DNA from: Blattabacterium sp. (Cryptocercus punctulatus) str. Cpu
GTDB taxonomy: Bacteria > Bacteroidota > Bacteroidia > Flavobacteriales > Blattabacteriaceae
Direction of reading: 5' to 3'
DNA: 64,000 nucleotides
Assembly: GCF_000236405.1 (NCBI RefSeq)
Contig: NC_016621.1
Location: forward strand, 1 to 64,000
Positions 1-10,151 of the stretch are shown piece by piece. Positions within the stretch are counted from its first letter, which is position 1; every line of letters begins with the position of its first letter. A program made the translations under genes and the position numbers. Below the pieces are notes generated by a model, which was given only the letters and a program-made list of their open reading frames with translations, searched no databases and was not told where the DNA came from.

Positions 1-1038
1 ATGGGTTTAGTTGATTTTATCAATAATTTATTTAATCAAGAAATTGCTATAGATCTAGGTACCGCAAATACTCTTATCATGCATAACAATAAGGTTATTG
101 TAGATTTACCTTCAATAATTGCTATAGATGTTAGAACTAAAAAAGTATTAGCTGTAGGAGAAGAAGCAAAAAAAATGCAAGGAAAAACACATGATAATAT
201 TAAAATATATAAACCATTAAAAGATGGAGTTATTGCAGATTATCAAGTTGCAGAACTTATGATAAGAGAATTCATAAAAAAAGTTCCTGGTATCAATAAA
301 AAATTTTTTACTCCATCATTAACTATGGTTATTTGTATACCATCCGGAATAACAGAAGTAGAAAAAAGAGCCGTAAAAGATTCTGCCCAACATCTTAATG
401 CAAAAGAAGTATATTTAATTGAGGAACCCATGGCAGCCGCAATTGGTTCTGGAATATCGGTAACTAAAGCTGAAGGTAATATGATTATTGATATTGGTGG
501 TGGAACTACAGAATGTGGAGTAATAGCTTTAGGTGGAATTGTTTGTCAAAAATCTATTAAAATTGCTGGAGATGTTTTCACTAATGATATAGCTTATTTT
601 CTTAGAACTAAATATAATTTATATATTGGAGAAAGAACGGCAGAAAAAATTAAAATAGACATTGGAGCAGCCGCAGAATCTATTGATAATCCCCCAGAAA
701 ATATTCGTATACAAGGAAGAGATTTACCTACAGGAAAACCTAAAGAAATGAATCTTTCTTATAAAGAAACTATTCCTGCTCTTGATAAATCTATTTTACG
801 TATTGAAGATGCAGTTATGGAGACTCTTTCTAGTACTCCACCAGAACTTGCTGCAGATATTTATAACACGGGGATATATATGGCTGGTGGGGGGTCTCTT
901 TTAAGAGGTTTAGATAAAAGAATCTCTAAAAAAACTGGACTTTCTGTTTCTTTAGTAGAAGATCCTTTGAGAGCAGTAGTAAAAGGAACAGGGGTAGCTT
1001 TGAAAAATATTGATAAATTTACATTTTTAATGAAATAA
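1..1038 (+). CDS. mreB: Rod shape-determining protein MreB
   Basis: Actin-like ATPase that polymerises under the inner membrane and organises lateral wall synthesis. The product is 345 aa, the normal family length. The N-terminal phosphate-1 motif DLGTANT lies near residues 19-25, a second phosphate loop (DIGGGTTE) lies near 164-171, and the adenosine motif AGGGSLLRG lies near 295-303. The ATG sits exactly at base 1, and the protein start (MGLVDFINN) looks like a true family N-terminus, so the gene appears complete although its upstream region is outside the window. It leads the cluster mreB-mreC-mreD-mrdA-rodA, with only 19 bases to mreC, so co-transcription is likely. Identity is certain from motifs and context. 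Confidence 0.98.
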   Translation: MGLVDFINNLFNQEIAIDLGTANTLIMHNNKVIVDLPSIIAIDVRTKKVLAVGEEAKKMQGKTHDNIKIYKPLKDGVIADYQVAELMIREFIKKVPGINKKFFTPSLTMVICIPSGITEVEKRAVKDSAQHLNAKEVYLIEEPMAAAIGSGISVTKAEGNMIIDIGGGTTECGVIALGGIVCQKSIKIAGDVFTNDIAYFLRTKYNLYIGERTAEKIKIDIGAAAESIDNPPENIRIQGRDLPTGKPKEMNLSYKETIPALDKSILRIEDAVMETLSSTPPELAADIYNTGIYMAGGGSLLRGLDKRISKKTGLSVSLVEDPLRAVVKGTGVALKNIDKFTFLMK

Positions 1039-1057
1039 TGAAATCTAGAATATTATT

Positions 1058-1885
1058 ATGCGTGATTTTTTTTTAAAATGGCGTTTTTTTATTTTATTTA
1101 TTTTATTAGAATCTACAGCACTTTTTCTCTCTTTTTCAAAAAATAATTTTCATCAAAATATTGATACTGGTTCTTCTAATTTTATTATTGGAAATATTTA
1201 TAAATCTATTTATAGATTACGTCGTTATTTTTTTTTAGATATTGAGAATGAAAAACTTATAAATGAAAATGCAAAATTACGTCATTTTATTATATCCTCG
1301 AAAATAAAAAAAATTACTAAAGATTTTAAAAAAAAAAATATCGATTATTTACAACAATATATTTATACACCTGTAAAAATTATAAATAATAGTATATATG
1401 AACAGGAGAATTATATAACTATTAATAAAGGAAGTTTAGATGGAATTAAAACAGATATGGGGATAATATTATCTTATGGAATAGCTGGAATAATTATAAA
1501 AACTTCACCACATTTCAGTATAGCTATTTCACTTTTGAATCCAAAAATTAAAGTTAATGCTAGATTAAAAAAAAATAAATATTTTGGAACGGTAAGTTGG
1601 GATGGGCTGGACCATGAATATATTGTTTTATATGATATTCCTAGGCATTCTATTTTTTATAAAGGAGAAATAGTAGAAACAGATGGAAAATCTTCAACTT
1701 TTCCTGAAGGAATACCGATTGGGAGAGTTACTTGTTATAAATTTGATGAAAAATATGCAAATTATGTAATAAAAGTAAAACTTTTTGAAAATTTTTCTAC
1801 TCTAGAAAATGCTTATGTTGTGAAAAATTTATTCAAAAAAGAATGGAATAATATTCAACTTTATAAAGTTGAACATGAACAATGA
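1058..1885 (+). CDS. mreC: Rod shape-determining protein MreC
   Basis: Periplasmic scaffold linking MreB to the elongation penicillin-binding protein. The 275-aa product has an N-terminal membrane anchor (about residues 7-27), then a charged stretch with coiled-coil character (LINENAKLRHF region, about 65-90), then the beta-rich MreC core with the typical SYGIAGII and FPEGIPIGRV segments. This order matches the family. Sequence identity to textbook MreC is low, so the call rests on domain order and position between mreB and mreD. Its stop overlaps the mreD start by four bases (ATGA), indicating translational coupling. Confidence 0.93.
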   Translation: MRDFFLKWRFFILFILLESTALFLSFSKNNFHQNIDTGSSNFIIGNIYKSIYRLRRYFFLDIENEKLINENAKLRHFIISSKIKKITKDFKKKNIDYLQQYIYTPVKIINNSIYEQENYITINKGSLDGIKTDMGIILSYGIAGIIIKTSPHFSIAISLLNPKIKVNARLKKNKYFGTVSWDGLDHEYIVLYDIPRHSIFYKGEIVETDGKSSTFPEGIPIGRVTCYKFDEKYANYVIKVKLFENFSTLENAYVVKNLFKKEWNNIQLYKVEHEQ

Positions 1886-2397
1886 ATTTTATTTTTATTA
1901 GAATATTTTTCATATATGTTTTTTATATTTTTTTTCTTTGTTTAATTCAAATATCAATATTGAATCCTATATTTTTTGGATGGTATACTTATATTTATAT
2001 ACTTTTTATATTAACATATCCATATCATGGAAATAAATCTATATTTTTGTGTTTATCTTTTATAATTGGATGGATTATAGATAATTGTATGAACACTGGT
2101 GGGAATCATGCTTTTTCTACTACTTTTTCTGCTTTTTTTAGATTAAAATTACTTCAATTTTTTGACGGAAAAAATTTTCTAACAAGAAGTGATTTTTCGA
2201 TTTATGAATTACCATTTATTCGAAAAATACTTTATATATTTTCATTAGTTTTGGCTCATCATTTTTCATTATTTATATTAGAAGTATTTAAAATTTCTTT
2301 TTTTAATAAAATTATTTTATTGAAAACTATATTTAGCAGTATTTTTACTACAATTTTATGTATGGTATATTTTTTTTTTAGAAAAATTAAAAATTGA
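1882..2397 (+). CDS. mreD: Rod shape-determining protein MreD
   Basis: Small polytopic inner-membrane protein of the elongasome. The 171-aa product is strongly hydrophobic with about five predicted membrane segments and few soluble regions, as expected for MreD. There is little motif evidence; the assignment depends on size, topology and the conserved order mreC-mreD-PBP2-rodA. It overlaps mreC by four bases, and its TGA stop overlaps the TTG start of the next gene, so the operon is tightly packed. Confidence 0.88.
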   Translation: MNFIFIRIFFIYVFYIFFLCLIQISILNPIFFGWYTYIYILFILTYPYHGNKSIFLCLSFIIGWIIDNCMNTGGNHAFSTTFSAFFRLKLLQFFDGKNFLTRSDFSIYELPFIRKILYIFSLVLAHHFSLFILEVFKISFFNKIILLKTIFSSIFTTILCMVYFFFRKIKN

Positions 2398-4298
2398 AAA
2401 AATTACATATATTTTATATTTTATTAAGTTCTATAGGTTTAATTTTTATAATTAGATTATTTTATCTACAAATATATACTGAAAAGTATATTTTAAATGC
2501 ATTTAATACATCTATTAAACAAGAAATTATTATTCCTGAAAGGGGCTCTATTTTTGATAGAAATAATAATTTATTAGTATTTAATAAGTCTATTTATGAA
2601 TTAATAGTAGTCCCCATGTTAATAGATGAAAATTTTAATATCATAGAATTCTGTAATCTTCTAGGAATAAAAAAAGATACTTTTCATAAAAATTTAAATA
2701 AAGCAAAAGCTTATTCTAAATATTTACCTTCTGTTTTTATTCCTTTTATTTCAAAGGAAAAATTTGCTACTATACAAGAAAAACTTTATAAATATAAAGG
2801 ATTTGATTGGACTAAACGTTCTCTTAGAGATTATAAAGTAGAAAGTTCGGCAAATATTTTAGGATATATAGGCGAGGTAAATCAAAAAAATATTAAAAAA
2901 GAATCGAATTATTATCAAATGGGAGATTTTATAGGATGGGCTGGAGTAGAAAAATCTTATGAAAAAATATTAAGAGGAAAAAAAGGAATAAAATATTGGA
3001 TTAAAGATAGAAATGGATGTATTATAGAAAGTTATAATAATAAAAAAAATAATGTAAAATCTATTAGTGGAAATGATATTTCTTTAACTATCGATTGGAA
3101 TCTACAAAAATATGCAGAACAATTAATGTATCAAAAAAAAGGTGGAATAGTAGCTATTAATCCTAAAAATGGAGAAATATTATCTTTAGTATCCAGTCCA
3201 ATTAATAATCCTAATTTATTCGTAGGGATACATCGTTCTAAAGAATTTAAAAGATTAATTAAAAATACAATAGATTATCCATTATTTGATAGAACGACAC
3301 AAGCACGTTATCCTCCCGCATCACCATTTAAATTGTTAACAGAATTAGCAGGTCTTCAAATGGGTGTAGTAAATACAAAAACCCATTTTATATGCTATAA
3401 TGGATTTAAGTTTGGAAAAAAAAGAATTCATTGTCATTCTGGATATCATAGATTTCCAATAGGGATAGAAACTGCTGTTGCTGTATCTTGTAACAATTAC
3501 TTTGCACAAGTTTATAAACGTGTAATTGAAAAATATCCAAAAAATATAACGAAAAGTGTTAATGAATGGTGTGAAATTATTAAAAGTTTTGGATTTGGAA
3601 ATTATTTGTATAATGATTTAGCTACTGGAGAAAAAGGAATGATCCCATCTGGAGATTATTACAATAAAAAATATGGATATTCCAAATGGAATGCTCTTAC
3701 TATTATTTCAAATAGTATTGGACAAGGAGAAATTAATGTAACTCCTATTCAATTAGCTAATATGGTTTGTGCTATAGCAAATAAAGGTTTTTTTTATACT
3801 CCACATATTGTAAAATATATTAATAATCAACCTATTTCTAATTTAAACTATACTTTTGCTAAATATACTAAAGTAAAAAGTAAGTATTTTGATTACATTA
3901 TTCATGGTATGGAAAAAGTTTTTGCAATTGGAACTGGAAAAAGTTTTAAATCTTCAGATATTAGAATGGCTGGAAAAACAGGTACTGCACAAAATTTTAT
4001 TAAAATTAATCATAATACTATTACTCTTCCTGATCACTCTGTTTTTATTTTATTTGCTCCAGTAGAAAATCCTAAAATAGCTATTTCAGTTATAATAGAA
4101 AATGGTGGATTTGGATCTCGTTGGGCAGGCCCTATAGCTAGTCTTATTGCAGAAAAATATATTAATAATAATGTATATAGAAAAAATCTTGAGAAAAAAA
4201 TAATGAATTCAGGGTTAAAAATAGTATACGATTCTATAGCAAAGATGAAAGGTTATAATAAAAAAAATACAAAATATTCTATTGATAAAAAGAAATAA
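2394..4298 (+). CDS. mrdA: Penicillin-binding protein 2, elongation transpeptidase
   Basis: Class B penicillin-binding protein that cross-links peptidoglycan during cell elongation. The 634-aa product has one N-terminal membrane anchor (about residues 5-25), a dimerisation/pedestal domain containing the ERGSIFDRN motif, and a transpeptidase domain. Catalytic motifs are present: SxxK as SPFK (serine near 310), SxN as SCN, and KTG (near 528, in KTGTAQN). The start is TTG, chosen because it overlaps the mreD stop and directly precedes the membrane anchor. It works with the RodA polymerase encoded next, whose start it overlaps by 17 bases. Confidence 0.96.
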   Translation: MKKLHIFYILLSSIGLIFIIRLFYLQIYTEKYILNAFNTSIKQEIIIPERGSIFDRNNNLLVFNKSIYELIVVPMLIDENFNIIEFCNLLGIKKDTFHKNLNKAKAYSKYLPSVFIPFISKEKFATIQEKLYKYKGFDWTKRSLRDYKVESSANILGYIGEVNQKNIKKESNYYQMGDFIGWAGVEKSYEKILRGKKGIKYWIKDRNGCIIESYNNKKNNVKSISGNDISLTIDWNLQKYAEQLMYQKKGGIVAINPKNGEILSLVSSPINNPNLFVGIHRSKEFKRLIKNTIDYPLFDRTTQARYPPASPFKLLTELAGLQMGVVNTKTHFICYNGFKFGKKRIHCHSGYHRFPIGIETAVAVSCNNYFAQVYKRVIEKYPKNITKSVNEWCEIIKSFGFGNYLYNDLATGEKGMIPSGDYYNKKYGYSKWNALTIISNSIGQGEINVTPIQLANMVCAIANKGFFYTPHIVKYINNQPISNLNYTFAKYTKVKSKYFDYIIHGMEKVFAIGTGKSFKSSDIRMAGKTGTAQNFIKINHNTITLPDHSVFILFAPVENPKIAISVIIENGGFGSRWAGPIASLIAEKYINNNVYRKNLEKKIMNSGLKIVYDSIAKMKGYNKKNTKYSIDKKK

Positions 4299-5520
4299 AA
4301 CATTATTAGTAAATATTGATTGGTGGATTGTAATAATTTATATTTTTATGATTTTTTTTGGATATATGAACCTATGTTCTGTTTCTTATGAAAAAGCGGA
4401 AAAACAATTGATATGGATTATATTTAGTTTTATTTTCATATTTATAGTTTTTTTATTTAAACCAATACATTATAAATATTTTTCTCCATTATTTTTTTTA
4501 TTTACGTTATTTCTTTTGATCGGCGTATTTTTTTTTGGTAAAAATATAAATGGATCAAAATCTTGGTATGTTTTTGGTCCTATTAGTTTTCAACCTTCTG
4601 AATTATCTAAAATTTCGACTTCTTTGATGATAGCTCGTATTATGAGTCAAGAAAATATTCAAAAAAATAAAAATACATTATTATATATATTTATAATAGT
4701 AATATTACCTACATTATTCATATTTTTTCAACCTGATCCAGGTACTTCTATAGTTTTTTCTTCATTTATTCTAACTTTATATAGAGAAGGATTATCTGTA
4801 ATTTTTATATTTTATCTATTATTTTTAGTTTTTTTATTCGTACTTTCGTTAAACATTTCACCTTGTATCCTTGTATTCTTTCTTTTTTTTATTTTTATAC
4901 TGATTCTTTTTTTAAAAAAAAAAACCATAAATGATTTATTATTTTCTATTTTTTTCTTTATAATTTTTTCTACTTTTGTTTTTGTATCTCCATTTTTTTA
5001 TAAAAAATTATTGAAAAAACATCATAGAGATAGAATAAATATCCTATTTAAAAACGAATTTGATAAAAAATATAGAGAAAATATAGGATATAATCTTTTA
5101 TATTCCAAAACTGCTATTGGATCTGGAAAATTTTTTGGAAAAGGATATCAAAAAGGGACCATTACAAAAGGAAAATTTGTTCCTGAACAACATACAGATT
5201 ATATTTTTTGTACTGTAGGAGAAGAATGGGGATTCATAGGAAGTTTTATTATAATTATATTTTATTTATGGTTTATTAGTCGGATTTATTTTTTATCTGA
5301 AAGGCAAAAAGATATTTTTGGAAGAATTTTTGGATATTCTGTAGGAAATATTTTTTTTATCCATATTATCCTAAATTTAGGAATGGTTATGGGTTTATTT
5401 CCAACAATAGGAATCGTTTTCCCATTTTTTAGTTATGGAGGATCTTCTATTTGGTCTTTTACTGTTTTACTATTTATTTTTATTCGATTAGATTCTTCAG
5501 ATCAAACTAATTTAATCTGA
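4282..5520 (+). CDS. rodA: Rod shape-determining protein RodA (SEDS glycosyltransferase)
   Basis: SEDS-family peptidoglycan polymerase partnering PBP2. The 412-aa product has about ten membrane segments and the family signatures FQPSELSK, FQPDPGTS and the C-terminal FPFFSYGGSS. A TTG start inside the end of mrdA is used; no better ATG precedes the first membrane segment. RodA rather than FtsW is favoured because it closes the mre/mrdA elongation operon. Its length and motifs are complete, so rod-shape growth appears functional. Confidence 0.95.
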   Translation: MIKRNKTLLVNIDWWIVIIYIFMIFFGYMNLCSVSYEKAEKQLIWIIFSFIFIFIVFLFKPIHYKYFSPLFFLFTLFLLIGVFFFGKNINGSKSWYVFGPISFQPSELSKISTSLMIARIMSQENIQKNKNTLLYIFIIVILPTLFIFFQPDPGTSIVFSSFILTLYREGLSVIFIFYLLFLVFLFVLSLNISPCILVFFLFFIFILILFLKKKTINDLLFSIFFFIIFSTFVFVSPFFYKKLLKKHHRDRINILFKNEFDKKYRENIGYNLLYSKTAIGSGKFFGKGYQKGTITKGKFVPEQHTDYIFCTVGEEWGFIGSFIIIIFYLWFISRIYFLSERQKDIFGRIFGYSVGNIFFIHIILNLGMVMGLFPTIGIVFPFFSYGGSSIWSFTVLLFIFIRLDSSDQTNLI

Positions 5521-5540
5521 AATATAATATGAAATACATA

Positions 5541-6392
5541 TTAATGAAAAGGTCTTTTTTTTACCATACCACCTTGCGTATTTTTAATATTTTGTGTAAT
5601 AATAAAAGCTTTAGAATCTATTTTTTCTATTTCTATTTTAAGTTTATTTATTTCTAAACGAGTGACTATTGTATATATAATATTCAATTTTTTCATATTA
5701 TATCCACTTTTTCCATTATAAATGGTTACTCCAAATCCTAGTTTTTTAATCATCTGATGTATTTTTTTTGATTTATCAGTTATAATAGTAACACTGGTAT
5801 ATTCTTCTATTCCATCTATAATAAAATCAATAGTTTTAGCTGCTACTAAATAACTTAATATTGAATAAAAAGCGGATTCTATTGATAGATAAAAAGAAGA
5901 TATTAAAAAAATGGAAATATTAATTAATATGATAATATCACTTACAGAAAAATAACTTATTTTTCTACTTACATAAATAGCGAATACTTCAGTGCCATCT
6001 AAAACTCCACCGCCCCTAATAGTTAATCCTATTCCTGAACCTATAAAAAATCCTCCAAAAATAGAAGCTAACATTTTATCTTTTGTTAAAATTGGAAAAT
6101 TAATAGTTATTAAAACTAATGATAATAAAAACATAGAAATCAAAGTTTTTATAGCAAAATCATGTCCTATATGTTTATATCCTAAAATAATAAAAGGAAA
6201 ATTTAAAAAAATTAATAAAAATTGTAATTTTAATGGAGTTAGCATATTTAACAGTAAAGAAATACCCATTATTCCTCCATCTATAAAAGAATTTGGAATA
6301 AGAAAACTTTCTAATCCAAAAGCAACACTATTTATCCCTAAAAAAATTTGTAGTATATATTTAAGATTTTTCAAAAAATTTGTATATTTCAT
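5541..6392 (-). CDS. YitT family membrane protein (DUF161 / DUF2179)
   Basis: Conserved membrane protein of unknown physiological role. About five hydrophobic segments fill the first 190 residues (YitT/DUF161 region, including IPNSFIDGGIMGIS and GVLDGTEVFA), followed by a soluble C-terminal DUF2179 domain (EEYTSVTIITDKS onward, ending in QGGMVKKRPFH). The start is placed at the ATG at 6392. A longer frame reaches 6455, but its extra 21 residues are not family-like and would run into the tmRNA gene. It converges on rodA with a 20-base gap and diverges from ssrA. Confidence 0.88.
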   Translation of the reverse strand: MKYTNFLKNLKYILQIFLGINSVAFGLESFLIPNSFIDGGIMGISLLLNMLTPLKLQFLLIFLNFPFIILGYKHIGHDFAIKTLISMFLLSLVLITINFPILTKDKMLASIFGGFFIGSGIGLTIRGGGVLDGTEVFAIYVSRKISYFSVSDIIILINISIFLISSFYLSIESAFYSILSYLVAAKTIDFIIDGIEEYTSVTIITDKSKKIHQMIKKLGFGVTIYNGKSGYNMKKLNIIYTIVTRLEINKLKIEIEKIDSKAFIITQNIKNTQGGMVKKRPFH

Positions 6393-6429
6393 TAGAATTT
6401 TTTTTTTGATTAAAATTATTAAATAAATA

Positions 6430-6825
6430 GGGGCTGATTTTGGAATAGACAGCAAGATTATTTATGAAGGATAGCATACCGTGTCACGTAAGGTATTACA
6501 CGTAAATAAAAGCGTTACAAATATATAAATGGCGAAAAACAATACGCTTTTGCTGCTTAATGAAATATCATTATAGCTTAATCTGTAAGATACAGAAGTA
6601 AAATATCTCTCAGTAATTTTTCTTATAGTTTCTGATATAGAGGTACTCAAAATATAAGGATTAGAAAATGGATGATTCTAAAGTTTTCTAATTATAATTT
6701 TGGAATCTAGGATTTTATTTTGGATCCAAAGTCCGATTTTAATCTGAAAAAATAAGCTTTGGATAAGTATGTAGAATTCCTTTATAATATTTGTTTGGAC
6801 ACGGGTTCGAATCCCGTCAGCTCCA
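6430..6825 (+). ncRNA. ssrA: Transfer-messenger RNA (tmRNA)
   Basis: Rescues stalled ribosomes and tags the incomplete peptide. The tRNA-like ends pair as an acceptor stem: GGGGCTG at 6430-6436 with CAGCTCC at 6818-6824. The 3' side holds the T-arm, with the stem and TTCGAAT loop around 6801-6815. The mRNA-like part has resume codon GGC at 6531-6533 and reads GEKQYAFAA before the TAA at 6558-6560. This closely follows the Bacteroidetes tag pattern (GENNYALAA-like; established knowledge). The genome does not encode the 3' CCA: the discriminator A at 6825 is followed by CT. Single-piece, not permuted. Confidence 0.95.
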
Positions 6826-6852
6826 CTTTTTATACAAAAATTTATTTTTAAA

Positions 6853-8529
6853 TTGCATTATAAATTATTTTTTTTCTATAGTATACTTTCTGGAATTTTA
6901 TTGGGATTAGGATGGCCTACTAATGGGAATCCCTTATTTTTATTCATAGCTTTTATTCCTTTATTATATATAGAAGAAAGTTTGAGTAATTCTTTTTTCT
7001 ATTCCAAAAAAATTATCTTTTTAATTTTTATATTTTCTTTTCTTAGTTTTTTAATCTGGAATGCGATTTCTACATGGTGGTTATCTTATGCAAAAAGACC
7101 TAATGGTGATTTTGCGATAGAAGCTTATTTAATTCCTGTATTTTGTAATGCTTTTTTTATGTCAATGGTATTCATTTTTTTTTCATGGATAAAAAAAAGT
7201 GTAGACAATAAAAAGATAGGATATATATTCTTAATTTGTATATGGATATCATTTGAAAAAATGCATTTAGAATGGGAATTATCTTGGCCTTGGTTAAATT
7301 TAGGAAATGGATTTTCTAATCATATTGATTGGATACAATGGTATGAATATACGGGATCTTTAGGGGGTAGCATTTGGATATGGAGTGTTAATATAGGATT
7401 AATGAATTCTATTATAGAATATCAAACAAATAATAATCAACTAAAATTATACAAAAAAATTTTTATAAATGTAGGAAAAATATTTTTACTAATTTTTATT
7501 TCAAACTATATATATTTGAAATATGAAGAAAAAAATGATGGATCTGTAGAAGTATTCATTTTACAACCTAATATTGATCCATATTATCAGAAGTATAAAA
7601 TTTCTACGGATAAATTAATTTTTCGATTGAAAAAATTAATGGATAAAAAAATATCTTTTAAAAAAAAAACATTTATTATAGCTCCAGAAACAGTTTTACC
7701 TGGAAAAGGTAAAAAAATTTCTATGGAAAATATCGAAAAAGATAGAACTATTTCAATATTTAGAAATTATCTCAGTAGATTTTATCCAAAAACCGTATTT
7801 ATTACAGGAGTAGAATTATATGCTTTATATCATAAATGGAATAGAAGTAAAACTTCTACTCCCATTTTTTTGGAATATGAAAATAATATACGATGGTTGG
7901 ATTTATTTAATTCTATAATTCAAATTGGGGGATCTGAAAATACAAAAATTCATCATAAATCAAAACTAGTACCAGCTGTAGAAACTTTTCCTTATAAAAA
8001 AATTCTTTGCCCTATATTAGGGGATATTTTACTTAATTTTGGAGGAAGTATAATGGAACATGGAAAATCAAAAGATCCTTTTTCCGATATATTTATACAT
8101 CCTAATTTTGGAATTAAAGTAGTTCCTATCATTTGCTATGAATCTATTTTTGGAGAATACGTATCTAAATTTATTAAAAAAAATAATGCGGATTTTATAG
8201 TAATAATAACTAATGATGGATGGTGGGGTAGATCACAAGGATACAAACAACACCTTTATTATGCTCGTCTTAGAGCAATTGAAAATAGAAAGTATATAGC
8301 TAGATCTTCCAACACAGGAGTATCTTGTTTTATTAATGAAAAAGGAGAAATAATTTCTTCTATTCCTTATGGAAAAAAGGGAATATTATCCGATAAAGTT
8401 ATCATTAATAGAAGGATGACCTTTTATACAAAAAATGGAGATTATCTTGCTAAGATAAGTTTATTAACAGTAATAATAATTTTCATTTATACAACAATAT
8501 TTCGTTTTTATATAAAAAATAAGATTTGA
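6853..8529 (+). CDS. lnt: Apolipoprotein N-acyltransferase
   Basis: Adds the third acyl chain to the N-terminal cysteine of lipoproteins at the inner membrane. The 558-aa product has about six to seven membrane segments in the first 220 residues, a carbon-nitrogen hydrolase domain, and a final membrane helix. The catalytic triad is visible: Glu near 279 (APETVLP), Lys near 371 (HKSKLVP) and Cys near 428 (IICYESIFG). The start is TTG, 27 bases after the tmRNA. With lgt at 22.8 kb, most of the lipoprotein maturation route is present; lspA was not found here. Confidence 0.94.
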   Translation: MHYKLFFFYSILSGILLGLGWPTNGNPLFLFIAFIPLLYIEESLSNSFFYSKKIIFLIFIFSFLSFLIWNAISTWWLSYAKRPNGDFAIEAYLIPVFCNAFFMSMVFIFFSWIKKSVDNKKIGYIFLICIWISFEKMHLEWELSWPWLNLGNGFSNHIDWIQWYEYTGSLGGSIWIWSVNIGLMNSIIEYQTNNNQLKLYKKIFINVGKIFLLIFISNYIYLKYEEKNDGSVEVFILQPNIDPYYQKYKISTDKLIFRLKKLMDKKISFKKKTFIIAPETVLPGKGKKISMENIEKDRTISIFRNYLSRFYPKTVFITGVELYALYHKWNRSKTSTPIFLEYENNIRWLDLFNSIIQIGGSENTKIHHKSKLVPAVETFPYKKILCPILGDILLNFGGSIMEHGKSKDPFSDIFIHPNFGIKVVPIICYESIFGEYVSKFIKKNNADFIVIITNDGWWGRSQGYKQHLYYARLRAIENRKYIARSSNTGVSCFINEKGEIISSIPYGKKGILSDKVIINRRMTFYTKNGDYLAKISLLTVIIIFIYTTIFRFYIKNKI

Positions 8530-8533
8530 ATAT

Positions 8534-10081
8534 TTATTTTTTTTTATACATTTTTATTTTTTGATAAGATTTTCCTATATAATTTATGATATCTTCCGCT
8601 ATTATAGATTCTTCATTTTTTTCTATTGAAGCTATATCTCCTGCTAACCCATGTAAGTATACCCCCATAATACAAGATTGTTTGGGTGTATATCCTTGAG
8701 CTAATAAACCCGTAATCATTCCACTTAATACATCTCCACTTCCTGCGGTAGCCATTCCTGGATTTCCAGTGCTATTAAAATAAAGATTTCCATTAGGAGT
8801 TGAAATAACTGTATGTGCTCCTTTTAATACAATGTAAATTTTATATTTTTTAGAAAATTTTTTTAATAATTTTAATTTTTGATAATCATTTTTCCATGGA
8901 CCACATAATCTTCTAAATTCTTTTGTATGTGGAGTAAAAATAGTTTTTTCTGGTATAAAATTTATTATTTTGAATCGATTGGCTAATATATTTATGGCAT
9001 CAGCATCTATGACCATAGGTATTTTATTTTTTTTATTTTTTAAAAAAAAAGATTCTAATGCATATGCAGTTATAGTTTTTTTTCCCATACCCATTCCTAT
9101 ACCTATCGCATTTACATGAATATTAATAGGTATATTACTTATAAATTTATCTTCGGAATCTGTATTTATAATAGCTTCTGGTATGAGAATTTGTAAAATT
9201 TGATATCCACAACGTGGTACATATATACTCAATTTTCCAATACCAATTCGAAAACTTGCTTTTGAAGAAAGAGCCATAGATCCAATCATTCCATGATATC
9301 CTCCAATAAGTAGTCCATGACCATAGGTACCTTTATGAGAAAATTTTTTTCTTTTTTTATATATGGATTTAATAAAAATATCATCGATATAAAAATTTTT
9401 TACATACATTTCATTTGTATATGATTTTTTATATCCAATATTCAATAAATGCCATTTTCCAATATAGTTAGCATAATCTGATAAAAAAAAAGGTAATTTA
9501 GGACTTTTAAAAGTTAATGTATGAGTAGCTTTTATAATTCCTTCAAAATTATTTTGATTTTTTTCCATAAAAAGGCCTGATGGAATATCTATAGAAATAA
9601 CGGATATAAATTTATTTTCATTAATATAATTAAAAAAAGATTTCCAATATTTTTTTATAGGTCTATTCAATCCAATTCCAAAAATTGCATCAATAAGTAG
9701 ACTATCTTTATTATCTAAAAAAATAGGAAATTCTTCTCCCTCATGAATAGTTTTCAATTTTATTCCTCCATATTTTAGTATTTTATTTTTATTAATGATA
9801 AATTCTGGAGAAAAATGATTAGAAATATTAAGAATATATATAGTTATTACCGTACTATTCCCATATTGTTTAGATAACATTCTTGCTAAGGAAAGTCCAT
9901 CTCCACCATTTTTTCCATTTCCTGCTAATAGTATAACTTTTTGAATATTATGATAATTATGAATAATCCAATTTAAACAACTTTTTGCAGATCTTTCTAT
10001 TAATTCTATAGAAGAAATATCTTCGTTATCAATACAATATTGATCTATTTTTTTAATTTGATTTAACGAAAGAATTTTCAT
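8534..10081 (-). CDS. nnr: Bifunctional NAD(P)H-hydrate epimerase / ADP-dependent dehydratase
   Basis: Repairs damaged hydrated NADH and NADPH. The N-terminal YjeF epimerase domain (about residues 1-215) contains the LLAGNGKNGGDGL loop and the IDIPSGL motif. The C-terminal carbohydrate-kinase-like dehydratase domain (about 235-505) contains GHGLLIGGYHGMIGS and the signature NPGMATAGSGDVLSG. The 515-aa length is normal for the fused form. It converges with lnt with a four-base gap. Retention of both halves in a reduced genome suggests metabolite repair is still under selection. Confidence 0.94.
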   Translation of the reverse strand: MKILSLNQIKKIDQYCIDNEDISSIELIERSAKSCLNWIIHNYHNIQKVILLAGNGKNGGDGLSLARMLSKQYGNSTVITIYILNISNHFSPEFIINKNKILKYGGIKLKTIHEGEEFPIFLDNKDSLLIDAIFGIGLNRPIKKYWKSFFNYINENKFISVISIDIPSGLFMEKNQNNFEGIIKATHTLTFKSPKLPFFLSDYANYIGKWHLLNIGYKKSYTNEMYVKNFYIDDIFIKSIYKKRKKFSHKGTYGHGLLIGGYHGMIGSMALSSKASFRIGIGKLSIYVPRCGYQILQILIPEAIINTDSEDKFISNIPINIHVNAIGIGMGMGKKTITAYALESFFLKNKKNKIPMVIDADAINILANRFKIINFIPEKTIFTPHTKEFRRLCGPWKNDYQKLKLLKKFSKKYKIYIVLKGAHTVISTPNGNLYFNSTGNPGMATAGSGDVLSGMITGLLAQGYTPKQSCIMGVYLHGLAGDIASIEKNEESIIAEDIINYIGKSYQKIKMYKKK

Positions 10082-10151
10082 TTTTTGAAATGAATTTATT
10101 ATTTTTGATTAAACAAAAATAAAAATAATATATATAAAACGATAAATTTAG

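Noticed and set aside
5992..6426. 144-codon open frame on the forward strand opposite the YitT gene
   Set aside because: Antisense to a recognisable membrane protein; proline/lysine-rich low-complexity translation typical of a shadow frame in AT-rich DNA.
6462..6650. 62-codon open frame on the reverse strand
   Set aside because: It lies wholly inside the tmRNA gene and shows no protein-family resemblance.
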